Positions 46,368 through 54,966 of a stretch of 64,000 bases of DNA are shown here, piece by piece. The translations under genes were made by a program, and so were the position numbers. The notes beneath the pieces were generated by a model, which was given only the letters and a program-made list of their open reading frames with translations, was not told the origin of the DNA and did not search any database. How positions within the stretch are numbered: position 1 is the stretch's first letter; each line of letters opens with the position of its first letter. The stretch is from contig NZ_CP091110.1 in assembly GCF_021560175.1 (NCBI RefSeq), forward strand, positions 1,354,001-1,418,000, written 5' to 3'. Origin of the DNA: Neobacillus drentensis. GTDB taxonomy: Bacteria; Bacillota; Bacilli; Bacillales; Cytobacillaceae.

Positions 46368-46460
46368 TCATACATTTTTGCATAACAAAAAATAAGCATT
46401 TTGGATTAAGACTATTTCAGTGAAAACAATTTTTGTCCTTAATCGGCAAAAATGTATTAA
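46368..46460. promoter_or_regulatory. Divergent pair of GCAAAAATGT motifs
   Basis: One copy is on the minus strand (46381-46371) facing the PL11 gene and one on the plus strand (46446-46456) facing the GH4-stub/deacetylase unit. GGACAAAAATTG lies between them on the minus strand. Confidence 0.45.
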
Positions 46461-46491
46461 TTGGTTATGAAAGCTAATTAAAAAAGTTTCA

Positions 46492-46710
46492 TTGTTGGAA
46501 ACGCCTTCATTGATTAAAGTAGAAAGTATTGCAGCTGCTGGTGATCGGCATTTAGCAGAGTTTATGCCTAATACTTGGTATCTAAAGAGTCCTAAAAGGG
46601 TGAGGGAATGGAAATTCGGCTTGACTCCGGTAGATTGGCGGATAGAAAGAGGTAGGGCGCTATATGAAAAGGGCAAGCGTTTTAAATCAAAAATAAAAAT
46701 GAAAAGGTGA
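46492..46710 (+). pseudogene. C-terminal stub of a GH4 family hydrolase (alpha-galacturonidase, LplD-like)
   Basis: A 72-codon open frame reading SIAAAGDRHLAEFMPNTWYL and then REWKFGLTPVDWRIERGR. This resembles the C-terminal region of GH4 enzymes such as LplD, which ends the yes-lpl locus in B. subtilis. No NAD-binding or metal-site part exists upstream; the frame closes at 46468-46470. It is thus a remnant, or a reused fragment, and an intact homologue is absent from the window. Its stop overlaps the ribosome site of the deacetylase (AAAAGGTGAG). Assignment is by memory of the family motif, so moderate confidence. Confidence 0.5.
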
Positions 46711-46715
46711 GTAGA

Positions 46716-47522
46716 ATGCCAAAAGTAATCATGACATTTCCCAAAGGAAAACATAAAGTGATAACAATGAGCTATGACGATGGCAGGACGGCTGACAGAA
46801 AGCTGGTGGAGATTTTCAACCGGTATGGAATTAAAGGCACTTTTCATATTAATTCTGGTTTATTAGGGACTGGCGATCGTATTCCTGGTGAGGAGATTGC
46901 ACAGCTTTATGCGGGACATGAAATATCGACTCATACTCTTACGCATCCGACTATTGCCAGGTCACCAAAAGAGCAAATTGTTGAGGAAATAATAGAAGAT
47001 CGAAAAAACTTGGAGAAAATAGCCGGTTACACCGTAAGAGGCTTATCTTACCCCAATGGCTCCTATAACCAACTAGTAAAAGAAATGCTTCCCTATTTAG
47101 GGATTGAATACGCAAGGACGGTCAATAGTACAGGCAACTACTCTATGCCTGATGATTTTTTAGAATGGAATCCAACCTGTCATCATAAAAGAGATTTGCT
47201 TAGGCTTGCAGAGGAATTTGTAAATCTCCATAAAAACCAATATTTATATATGATGTATGTTTGGGGTCATAGCTATGAGTTTGAGGAAGATCAAAATTGG
47301 GATTTAATAGAGGATTTTTGCAGAAATATAGGGAACAGAAGTGATATTTGGTATGCGACCATTATTGAAATTGTCGACTATATCAAGGCATTTCAAAACC
47401 TAAAGTTTTCTGCTGATAGCCATTTTGTTTTTAATCCAGCTGCCATTTCAGTTTGGCTAAGTGTAGACAATGAAATTGTTGAAGTAAAAGGGGGAAAACA
47501 AGTTCATTTAGTAGAAGACTAA
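46716..47522 (+). CDS. Polysaccharide deacetylase (NodB homology domain)
   Basis: Metal-dependent deacetylase family, 268 aa. It begins with VITMSYDDGRTADRKLVEIF (the paired Asp of motif 1), KGTFHINSGLLG, and EISTHTLTHPTIAR (motif 2, two His). GLSYPNGSYNQ is motif 3, and LYMMYVWGHSYEFE near the end holds a late His. No signal peptide is visible, so it seems cytoplasmic, unlike peptidoglycan deacetylases. It may deacetylate imported pectin oligomers, which is inference from context. The ATG at 46716 follows AAAAGGTGAG. Confidence 0.8.
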   Translation: MPKVIMTFPKGKHKVITMSYDDGRTADRKLVEIFNRYGIKGTFHINSGLLGTGDRIPGEEIAQLYAGHEISTHTLTHPTIARSPKEQIVEEIIEDRKNLEKIAGYTVRGLSYPNGSYNQLVKEMLPYLGIEYARTVNSTGNYSMPDDFLEWNPTCHHKRDLLRLAEEFVNLHKNQYLYMMYVWGHSYEFEEDQNWDLIEDFCRNIGNRSDIWYATIIEIVDYIKAFQNLKFSADSHFVFNPAAISVWLSVDNEIVEVKGGKQVHLVED

Positions 47523-47588
47523 CTGGGCTGTTATATAACCTAGAAGTTGGAGTATAGTTAGTGGAAATTACATAAAGAGCGATTTAAT

Positions 47589-47621
47589 CCATATCAGTGC
47601 AGTTACTGATATGGTTTTTTT
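47589..47621 (+). terminator. Terminator after the deacetylase
   Basis: CCATATCAGT and ACTGATATGG with a 6-base loop, then T7. Confidence 0.88.
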
Positions 47622-47693
47622 ATAGTTTTTAATTTACTAGTAACCAACTAAATTTCTAGTGAATCGGTGGTTTAAAAAAATTGTAGATTGATA

Positions 47694-47722
47694 TACAATA
47701 AAGAAGTATGATTACGTTTACA
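47694..47722 (+). promoter_or_regulatory. -10 element and overlapping cre site of the yesMN operon
   Basis: -10 TACAAT (47694-47699) puts the transcription start near 47706. TGATTACGTTTACA (47709-47722), which reads TGTAAACGTAATCA on the other strand, fits the cre consensus fully. CcpA bound here would block initiation, shutting the sensor system off when glucose is present. Confidence 0.65.
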
Positions 47723-47772
47723 GTGCACTGAAGATTTAGAATATTCATATTAATTAATTGGGGAAAACTCTA

Positions 47773-49563
47773 ATGGAGAAAGCTTTTGATTTATTGAAAA
47801 GAAAATATGCAAATCTCAAAATTAAATATAAACTGTTTATTTTAGTTTCATGGATTATGATTATTTCGTTTTTATTTACCTTTTTTGGATTACAATACGC
47901 CTTTCATATTTACGATGAACAAATCTACAGTAAATCTTCGCAAGTGTTGAGTACCTCCTCCAATATCATTGAAAATGAATTGCAAAAAATCGAAGATGTT
48001 TCTTACGATATTTTGACCGACCCTCAAATTCAACAGTACTTAGCTGCAACCGATGACGAGAGGACAGAGTACGAGAAATACCGGATTCATTCCAATATGG
48101 TTGATAAATTATTAAGCTATGTTAACAACGAGAAACACATTCAATCCGTTATTCTTGTAGATACAAGCGGGGAAGAGTACGCTGCTGGTCCTAGGTCATT
48201 TAAATTACCATCTGATTTAAAAAAGACAATTATGCGAGAAGCAATAGTAGCGGATGGGAAAAATGTCTGGCTAAATCCCAAAGGAAACGATTTTACTATT
48301 GTCACGGCCCGAGAAATAAGACAATATAAGAATTTGAGTTTTGAACCGCTAGGTACATTAATCATTAATATGAATATGGACAAACTTGTCAGCAGTCTAT
48401 TCGAGGGATCTAGTAAAATAGATGGCGAATTTTTAATTACGAATGGCCATGAACTTATTTATCCAAAAGAATCATCTAGTGCTTTGAAAAAAATAGCTCT
48501 GTCTATAAATGAGAAACCAGGTTATCAAATAAAAGCGATTGGAGGCAAAAATTATTTCCTCGTTCACCTAAACTCCCAGTACTTTGATTGGAGCTATGTG
48601 AATGCTATTCCATTTAATCAAATCTTTAAAAATATAGGTATGATAAAAACAATACTAATCTTCCTGTTTATTTTAATGTTTTTTATTGTCACGATCCTTG
48701 GAATCAGGTTCGTCAGAAATATAACCATCCCACTAGAAAATTTAGTAGAAGGTATGCAGTATGTACAAAACGGTGATTTTAAAGAAGCACAAAAGGGATT
48801 TTTAGAGTCTTCTGATCTCTCCAATGATGAGGTAGGCATGCTGCACAAAAACTTTCAAACCATGACACAACAAATCGATGAATTGGTAAATGAAAACCTC
48901 TCCAAGCAGCTTACGATTAAAGAAACTGAGTTTAAAGCCTTACAAGCCCAGATTAATCCTCACTTCTTATACAACACTTTGGAGTCAATCAACTGGCTCG
49001 CTAAAATGAATGACCAAGACCAAATATCCAAAATGGTTGAAGCACTTGGTTTTCTGCTGCGAAATTCTATCAGTCTGAAGAAACGGCTCATCCCGATTGA
49101 AGATGAGTTAAACATTGTTAAGAATTATATTGTCATTCAAAAATATAGATTTGAAGAAAGATTGGATTTCAATATGCAGGTTGACCCAAATCTATATGAT
49201 GTTTATATTCCTAAACTTATACTGCAGCCTTTAGTGGAAAATGCTATCCATTATGCGCTGGAGAATATGGTAGATGTATGTAAAATAAGAATATATTCGA
49301 TCGTAAATAAGGAAAATTTTCAGCTAATCGTAGAAGATAATGGTCCTGGAATGGAGCCGGCTTTTTTGGAAAAGTTAAGGAACGGTGAAGTAAAGACAAG
49401 AGGGCAAGGTATTGGCTTAGCCAATATTATTGATCGGATTCAACTTTCATTTGGCAGCGAATACGGAGTGGAAATTGACAGTGAGCCAAATAAGGGAGCT
49501 AAAATCATTCTAATTCTGCCATATGACAGGGGGGAAGAACATGTACAAAGTATTGTTAGTTGA
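47773..49563 (+). CDS. yesM: Sensor histidine kinase, YesM type
   Basis: Membrane kinase that senses a pectin-derived signal and phosphorylates YesN. 596 aa. Segments: membrane helix around 18-40 (LFILVSWIMIISFLFTFFGL), Cache-like extracellular domain, second helix TILIFLFILMFFIVTILGI (about 290), HAMP, then the His_kinase motif QINPHFLYNTLESINWL with the phospho-His and a HATPase domain with VEDNGPGMEP and GQGIGLANIIDRI. The ATG at 47773 follows TTGGGGAAA; the upstream TTG is less likely. It overlaps yesN by 23 bases. Confidence 0.92.
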   Translation: MEKAFDLLKRKYANLKIKYKLFILVSWIMIISFLFTFFGLQYAFHIYDEQIYSKSSQVLSTSSNIIENELQKIEDVSYDILTDPQIQQYLAATDDERTEYEKYRIHSNMVDKLLSYVNNEKHIQSVILVDTSGEEYAAGPRSFKLPSDLKKTIMREAIVADGKNVWLNPKGNDFTIVTAREIRQYKNLSFEPLGTLIINMNMDKLVSSLFEGSSKIDGEFLITNGHELIYPKESSSALKKIALSINEKPGYQIKAIGGKNYFLVHLNSQYFDWSYVNAIPFNQIFKNIGMIKTILIFLFILMFFIVTILGIRFVRNITIPLENLVEGMQYVQNGDFKEAQKGFLESSDLSNDEVGMLHKNFQTMTQQIDELVNENLSKQLTIKETEFKALQAQINPHFLYNTLESINWLAKMNDQDQISKMVEALGFLLRNSISLKKRLIPIEDELNIVKNYIVIQKYRFEERLDFNMQVDPNLYDVYIPKLILQPLVENAIHYALENMVDVCKIRIYSIVNKENFQLIVEDNGPGMEPAFLEKLRNGEVKTRGQGIGLANIIDRIQLSFGSEYGVEIDSEPNKGAKIILILPYDRGEEHVQSIVS

Positions 49564-51100
49564 CGATGAAAGAATCATAACTGACGGGATGTCAAAAGTG
49601 ATTAAATGGGAGTCAATCGGGACTCGTTTAATTGGGACGGCAAAAAACGGATTAGAGGCCTTTGAAAAAATCACACAAAATAAACCAGATATTGTGATTA
49701 GTGATATAAAAATGCCGGGAATGAATGGACTTGAATTGGTGGCAAAAGTTCATGAACATGATCCTGACATTCGGTTTATCTTGTTATCTGGCTTCAGTGA
49801 ATTTGATTATGCAAAGCAGGCTATGGTGTATGGGGTAAAGCACTACCTGCTTAAACCGTGTAATGAGAATACCATTATAGAAGCGTTAGATGAATTAAGT
49901 CAAGAGTTAGATTTAGAGAAAGAGCGTAAACAATTTGTTAAAAATATGAAAGAAACGCTGGAAAATGTCCTTCCCTATGCAAAGGAACAATGGTTGAAGG
50001 AACATATCACAAATAGGTATGAAAATAACAACTATACATACTATCAAAAACTTCTTCAGTTAGATGTGGAGATACCCGATGTTCGTCTGATTTTATTCCA
50101 AATCGAAGGCCACTTTCAATTTGAGCAATTGTTTGCGTTAAAGAATATTGCGGAGCAGATTTTTAAACAATATTCCCTAAGTTGTTCGGTGGGAGAATTA
50201 ATTTTAATCCTTGTAAAAGATGAGATTGAAGGTAAACGGTTACACGCCAAAATAGAACAGATTAGAAAAACCTTTTTTCAATATTATCAACTAGATTGCA
50301 CGATTGCAATAAGTGATTCTGGAAAAACTAGCCATGCCAATAAGTTATATAGGGAAGCGCTAGATTGCTTAAATCATCGATTTTATTTAGGTGAAGGCAG
50401 CATAATAACCAAAGAAGACATTGATCATCAAAATGAAAAGTACCGAGGCGAATTTTATTATGATGATCAGAAATTCTGCAGACTAGTCAAAACGGGCTGC
50501 TGGGATGAGGTTGAGGAAGAGATGACGGTCTTTTTCAATTATTTAACTAATTTAAGATTCGATATAAATTCAACCAAATCATATGTAATTCAACTATTTA
50601 ATAATATGATTCGTTTATTAGACTCCAATCGAATTAACTCATTCTTAACCAAACTGCCCATCTTATTGGAATTGGATACCATTCAAAGTATGAAATCCTT
50701 TTTCAAAGAAATAGCTAAGGAAATAACAAATGACTTTTTTCAACAAAATAAAAATAAGCACTCCGCGATCATTCGAAAAGTCCTTGAAGTTATTGACAAC
50801 CATATAGCAGACCCCCAACTTAGCTTGCAATGGGTTGCAAATGAGATGTTGTACATGAATGCAGATTACCTTGGAAAGCTGTTTAAAAAAGAAACGGGTG
50901 AGAAATTCTCTAATTATCTCACTCGGGTTCGAATTGATAAGGCAATTTGTATGATTGAAAAGGAAAGTGATGTAAAAATCTTTGAGTTAGCTGAAAAAAT
51001 TGGTTTTGGGGAAAACGCACAATATTTTAGTCAGGTTTTCAAAAAGCAAACAGGTTTTACGCCATCAGAATACAAAAGAGAATCTGTCCAAGGTATGTAA
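49541..51100 (+). CDS. yesN: Response regulator with AraC DNA-binding domain, YesN type
   Basis: DNA-binding partner of YesM. 519 aa versus 368 for B. subtilis YesN, so it has a larger middle region (about 130-410). The receiver domain has VDDERIITDG, phospho-Asp in IVISDIKMPGMNG, LLSGFSEF and the Lys in KHYLLKPCNE. The AraC HTH pair covers about 420-515 (LSLQWVANEMLYMNADYLGKLFKKETGEKFSNYL and FELAEKIGFGENAQYFSQVFKKQTGFTP). The ATG at 49541 follows AGGGGGG inside yesM. The locus therefore has two AraC-type regulators, this and YesS. Confidence 0.92.
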   Translation: MYKVLLVDDERIITDGMSKVIKWESIGTRLIGTAKNGLEAFEKITQNKPDIVISDIKMPGMNGLELVAKVHEHDPDIRFILLSGFSEFDYAKQAMVYGVKHYLLKPCNENTIIEALDELSQELDLEKERKQFVKNMKETLENVLPYAKEQWLKEHITNRYENNNYTYYQKLLQLDVEIPDVRLILFQIEGHFQFEQLFALKNIAEQIFKQYSLSCSVGELILILVKDEIEGKRLHAKIEQIRKTFFQYYQLDCTIAISDSGKTSHANKLYREALDCLNHRFYLGEGSIITKEDIDHQNEKYRGEFYYDDQKFCRLVKTGCWDEVEEEMTVFFNYLTNLRFDINSTKSYVIQLFNNMIRLLDSNRINSFLTKLPILLELDTIQSMKSFFKEIAKEITNDFFQQNKNKHSAIIRKVLEVIDNHIADPQLSLQWVANEMLYMNADYLGKLFKKETGEKFSNYLTRVRIDKAICMIEKESDVKIFELAEKIGFGENAQYFSQVFKKQTGFTPSEYKRESVQGM

Positions 51101-51125
51101 AATGAGACAAAAGGGGAATAAACTG

Positions 51126-52418
51126 ATGAAAAAACTATTAATCTCCATTTTACCCCTAATAGTAATGTTGGCCTTCACCGGTTGTTCAAAAAGCAGCAGT
51201 GCCATTTCTTCCAAGAATAGTGAAGAGAAAATCACACTGAGAATTGCCTGGTGGGGAGAACAGCCTAGACACGATTATACACTGAAGGTTATAAAATTGT
51301 TTGAAGATAGGAATCCAGACATCCATATTGAATTTGAATTTTCCAATTGGGACGATTATTGGAAGCGATTGGCTCCCATGGCAGCCGCAAACCAGTTGCC
51401 AGACATTATTCAAATGGATCTTCTCTATTTAAAAGCTTATAGCAAGAATAATTTTCTAGTAGATTTAACGCCCTACATCGAAAATAACACCATTAATACC
51501 AAATACATTGACGAAAAGGTCCTATCAGGAGGGAAAGTGGGGGACCAGTTATACGGTTTTCCCTTAGGATTAAATGCCCCGGCTGTTATCATGGATACCA
51601 ACTTAGTAGTCTCTACCACAAATCAGCCTCCTAAGCAGAATTGGACATGGGATGATTTTGAAAAGATAGCACTGGAGGTCCATCGGCAAAAAAATATATA
51701 TGGAACCAATGGGATGAAACCGCCCGAGGTATTTTTCCCATACTTTCTACGAACGAATGGAAAAAATTTATACAATCAAGAGGGTACAGCCTTAGGATAT
51801 GATGATGACCAATTATTTGTTAACTATTTTAATAGGCAATTAAGATTATTAGATAGGGGCGCATTCCCAAGGGTAGATGTGACGGAACAGATTAAAGGGA
51901 TAGAGGACGAACTCCTTGTAAACAAACAATCTCCGATGACTTGGGCCTATTCAAATCAATATTATGGTTTTTCTAAAGCAACTGGGCGGCCGCTTGAGAT
52001 CATGGCACCTCCAGGACCAAATCAACAAGACAGTATGTCTGTAAGACCAAGTATGCTCTTTTCAATCACTAAAAGTTCCAAACATCAGGAGGAAGCGGCA
52101 AGATTTATTAACTTTTTTGTTAATAATATCGAGGCTAACCAGCTAATAAAAGGTGAAAGAGGCGTACCGGTTTCATCTAAAGTAAGCGTGACCGTAAAAA
52201 ATGGTCTATCAACTGAAGAGAAAAAAGCTTTTGACTACGTATTCCATGTTGAAAAAACTAGCAATCATGTTGAGAAAGCAGATCCACTAGGAGGAATTGA
52301 AGTAGTCAATTTGTTACAGGATATCTCTGAGCAAATCCTTTTTAAAAAAATTACTCCCTTACAAGGGGCGCAGAAATTTAGAAAAGAGGCCGATGAAATT
52401 CTTCAGAAAAATAAATAA
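51126..52418 (+). CDS. ABC substrate-binding lipoprotein linked to yesMN
   Basis: A 430-aa binding protein with signal KKLLISILPLIVMLAFTGC (lipobox F-T-G-C). It is a paralogue of the YesO-like protein 190 bases downstream: TLRIAWWGEQPRHDYTLKV and LAPMAAANQLPDIIQMDL recur there nearly unchanged. It is co-transcribed with yesMN and closed by a strong terminator before yesO, so it has no permease of its own. It may present ligand to YesM as a sensor, or widen the importer's range. The ATG at 51126 follows AAAGGGG. Confidence 0.85.
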   Translation: MKKLLISILPLIVMLAFTGCSKSSSAISSKNSEEKITLRIAWWGEQPRHDYTLKVIKLFEDRNPDIHIEFEFSNWDDYWKRLAPMAAANQLPDIIQMDLLYLKAYSKNNFLVDLTPYIENNTINTKYIDEKVLSGGKVGDQLYGFPLGLNAPAVIMDTNLVVSTTNQPPKQNWTWDDFEKIALEVHRQKNIYGTNGMKPPEVFFPYFLRTNGKNLYNQEGTALGYDDDQLFVNYFNRQLRLLDRGAFPRVDVTEQIKGIEDELLVNKQSPMTWAYSNQYYGFSKATGRPLEIMAPPGPNQQDSMSVRPSMLFSITKSSKHQEEAARFINFFVNNIEANQLIKGERGVPVSSKVSVTVKNGLSTEEKKAFDYVFHVEKTSNHVEKADPLGGIEVVNLLQDISEQILFKKITPLQGAQKFRKEADEILQKNK

Positions 52419-52435
52419 GTTATTTTTAGAGAGAG

Positions 52436-52478
52436 ACATCATCTTGTTTTGAAAAAAACAAGATGATGTCTTTTTTTA
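52436..52478 (+). terminator. Strong terminator between the yesMN-SBP and yesOPQ units
   Basis: GACATCATCTTGTTTT and AAAACAAGATGATGTC, a 16-bp stem, followed by T7. Confidence 0.92.
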
Positions 52479-52555
52479 TATCATTCCAAAATAAATGTCT
52501 GATTTTTAAACAAACTGCTCGGTTATTTATATTCAGACAATTCTAACAGTGAAGG

Positions 52556-52581
52556 TATAATTACAAATGTAAACACTTACA
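52556..52581 (+). promoter_or_regulatory. -10 element and cre-like palindrome of the yesOPQ operon
   Basis: Perfect -10 TATAAT at 52556-52561. TGTAAACACTTACA (52568-52581) is a perfect-arm palindrome matching cre except CA for CG at the centre, covering the expected start of transcription. Confidence 0.55.
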
Positions 52582-52606
52582 AAAAGGAACAAGGGGGATT
52601 CAATTA

Positions 52607-53917
52607 ATGAAAAAGTTCATGATTCTGCTGTTTTCACTTATTCTAGTATTCTCATTAGCAGCATGTAGCGGAAGCAGTAAAACAAGCAAGAGTGAATCTG
52701 ATGGGAAAGAAAAAGCTGCAAGTAAAGATGAAAAGGTTACACTTCGTATTGCTTGGTGGGGGTCACAGCCAAGACATGATTACACATTAAAAATCATTGA
52801 TATGTATGAGAAACAAAACCCTAATGTGAAGATTGAAGCAGAATATGCCAGCTGGGATGATTATTGGAAAAAGCTAGCACCACAAGCAGCTGCCAACCAA
52901 TTACCAGATATTATTCAAATGGACCTTTCTTATTTCTCCCAGTATGCAGAAAACAATCAAATCGCTGATTTAACTCCATACTTAGGCAAACAAATCGACA
53001 CCAAAGATACCAATCAAAATATTATTGATGGAGGAAAACTTGGTGACAAATTATATGGACTCAATGCAGGGGTAAACGTCCTTGGTTACCACTATGACCC
53101 TGCATTACTTAAAAAAGCAGGTGTAGAATCTCTTGATGAAAACTGGACATGGGATGATTATAAAGAAATCGCCAAAAAAGCAAAGGCTGCAGGTCTATTT
53201 GTTGATACTGGTGTTAAGGCAGATGTATTTTTTAATTACTATTTAAGAACACAAGGAAAGTCTCTTTATAGCAAGAATGGTACTGGCTTAGGATATAAGG
53301 ACGATAAATTGTTTGTAGACTTCTTCAAAATGACTTCTGGTTTAGTAAAAGACAAAGCTGTTCCAACTCCAGACTATATGGCACAGGTAAAAGGAATCGA
53401 AGATGATCCAGTTGTTAAACAAAAAGCAATCGGTATTTGGCAATGGTCTAATCAGTTTGTTGGCTTACAGCAAGTTGCAAACCGTCCGCTTAATATCAGC
53501 AACATGCCAGGGCCAGATAGTGATAAAGGATTATTCTTAAAACCAAGTATGTTCTGGTCAATTGGGAATAACTCTGAGCATAAAGAAGAGGCAGCAAAGT
53601 TTGTTAACTTCCTAACAAATGATATTGAAGCTAACAAATTAGCGCTTGGAGATCGTGGTGTACCGGGATCTGCAGCAGTCAAGGAAGCCTTAAAGCCGCT
53701 GCTATCTCCAGCACAGCAGCAAGTATTTACTTATGTGGAATGGGCTGAAAAACATAGTTCAGCATTTAATGGTCCAGATCCAGTTGGAGCAGGGGAAGTT
53801 ATCGAGCTTTTTGATAGCTTAAATGAGCAAATGAGCTATGGAAACTTAAAAGTAGAAGATGCTGCAAAACAATTTAGACAACAGGCTGAAAGCATTTTGG
53901 CTCAAAATAAGAAATAA
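52607..53917 (+). CDS. yesO: Rhamnogalacturonan-oligosaccharide ABC substrate-binding lipoprotein, YesO type
   Basis: Binding lipoprotein of the second importer, 436 aa (YesO is about 427). Signal MILLFSLILVFSLAAC with lipobox L-A-A-C at residue 20. Family-1 fold, e.g. TLRIAWWGSQPRHDYTLKI, WDDYWKKLAPQAAANQLPDIIQ, LNENWTWDDYKEIAK. An AAGGGGG site precedes the ATG. First gene of a unit with YesPQ-like permeases and a YesL paralogue. Confidence 0.92.
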   Translation: MKKFMILLFSLILVFSLAACSGSSKTSKSESDGKEKAASKDEKVTLRIAWWGSQPRHDYTLKIIDMYEKQNPNVKIEAEYASWDDYWKKLAPQAAANQLPDIIQMDLSYFSQYAENNQIADLTPYLGKQIDTKDTNQNIIDGGKLGDKLYGLNAGVNVLGYHYDPALLKKAGVESLDENWTWDDYKEIAKKAKAAGLFVDTGVKADVFFNYYLRTQGKSLYSKNGTGLGYKDDKLFVDFFKMTSGLVKDKAVPTPDYMAQVKGIEDDPVVKQKAIGIWQWSNQFVGLQQVANRPLNISNMPGPDSDKGLFLKPSMFWSIGNNSEHKEEAAKFVNFLTNDIEANKLALGDRGVPGSAAVKEALKPLLSPAQQQVFTYVEWAEKHSSAFNGPDPVGAGEVIELFDSLNEQMSYGNLKVEDAAKQFRQQAESILAQNKK

Positions 53918-53925
53918 TTTTCATC

Positions 53926-53957
53926 CGATAGCTGGTCCTTTCTCGGATCAGCTATCG
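53926..53957 (+). promoter_or_regulatory. 13-bp stem-loop between yesO and yesP
   Basis: CGATAGCTGGTCC-TTTCTC-GGATCAGCTATCG with one G-T pair and no strong T run (CCCTTTCAATTTT follows). It is the counterpart of 34105-34130 and again lies between the binding protein and first permease. Confidence 0.7.
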
Positions 53958-54003
53958 CCCTTTCAATTTTAGGGTGATGGTCCGCAGAAAAGGAGATGGC
54001 AAA

Positions 54004-54963
54004 ATGGCTACACGCGTCGTGAAGGAACACGTTCAAGAAAGTATTTATATCGCACCTGTGACTGCACGTAAACGGGCAATGAAGGAAAATATAAAAGGCT
54101 ATTTATTTATTAGCCCTTTTGTGGTTGGATTCCTTGCCTTTACATTCATACCTATACTCGTTTCATTATACTTATCATTTACCAAATATAATCTATTTTC
54201 CGCGCCACAATGGATTGGTTTAGAAAACTATAAAAAAATGTTTACGGCTGATCCAAGGTATTGGCAATCATTAAAAGTTACCCTCATTTATGTATTCGCT
54301 GGTGTACCGCTAAGACTGGCATTTGCACTTCTAATAGCAGCGATTTTAAATACAGCATCTCGGGCAGTTGGCTTATACCGTTCCTTATTTTATCTGCCAT
54401 CATTAATTGGCGGGAGTGTGGCTGTCGCAATTATGTGGCGTAACATCTTTGGAGATAAAGGGATTATTAATCTCTTATTAGAACTGCTAGGTATCCCTAG
54501 TGTCAGATGGTTCGGTGACCCAACAGCTGCGTTATGGATGTTAATCTTTTTGTCAGTGTGGCAGTTTGGTTCTTCAATGTTAATCTTCTTAGCCGGATTA
54601 AAAGGAATTCCAAAAAGCTATTATGAAGCCGCAAGCGTGGACGGTGCTAACGGATGGCATAAATTCATCAAAATTACCCTTCCAATGTTAAGCCCAGTCA
54701 TCTTATTTAATGCAGTCATGCAGACGATTGGTGCTTTTATGACATTTGTTCCAGCGTTTATCATTTCAAAAGGTACCGGGGGACCTTTGGATGGAACACT
54801 TTTATATTCCCTCTATTTATTCTTACAGGGATTCGAATTTTTCAATATGGGCTATGCAGCTGCAATGGCGTGGATCATGCTCATTATCGTAGGGGTTTTA
54901 ACGGCCATCATTTTTGCAACATCAAAATTCTGGGTTCACTACGAATCAGAAGGAGGGAAATAA
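54004..54963 (+). CDS. yesP: ABC transporter permease, YesP type
   Basis: Membrane component of the importer, 319 aa, six segments beginning YLFISPFVVGFLAFTFIPIL. The EAA loop is SYYEAASVDGANGWHKFIKITLP. The ATG at 54004 follows AAGGAGATGG; an in-frame ATG at 53974 lacks a site. 3 bases separate it from yesQ. Confidence 0.92.
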   Translation: MATRVVKEHVQESIYIAPVTARKRAMKENIKGYLFISPFVVGFLAFTFIPILVSLYLSFTKYNLFSAPQWIGLENYKKMFTADPRYWQSLKVTLIYVFAGVPLRLAFALLIAAILNTASRAVGLYRSLFYLPSLIGGSVAVAIMWRNIFGDKGIINLLLELLGIPSVRWFGDPTAALWMLIFLSVWQFGSSMLIFLAGLKGIPKSYYEAASVDGANGWHKFIKITLPMLSPVILFNAVMQTIGAFMTFVPAFIISKGTGGPLDGTLLYSLYLFLQGFEFFNMGYAAAMAWIMLIIVGVLTAIIFATSKFWVHYESEGGK

Positions 54964-54966
54964 CGA

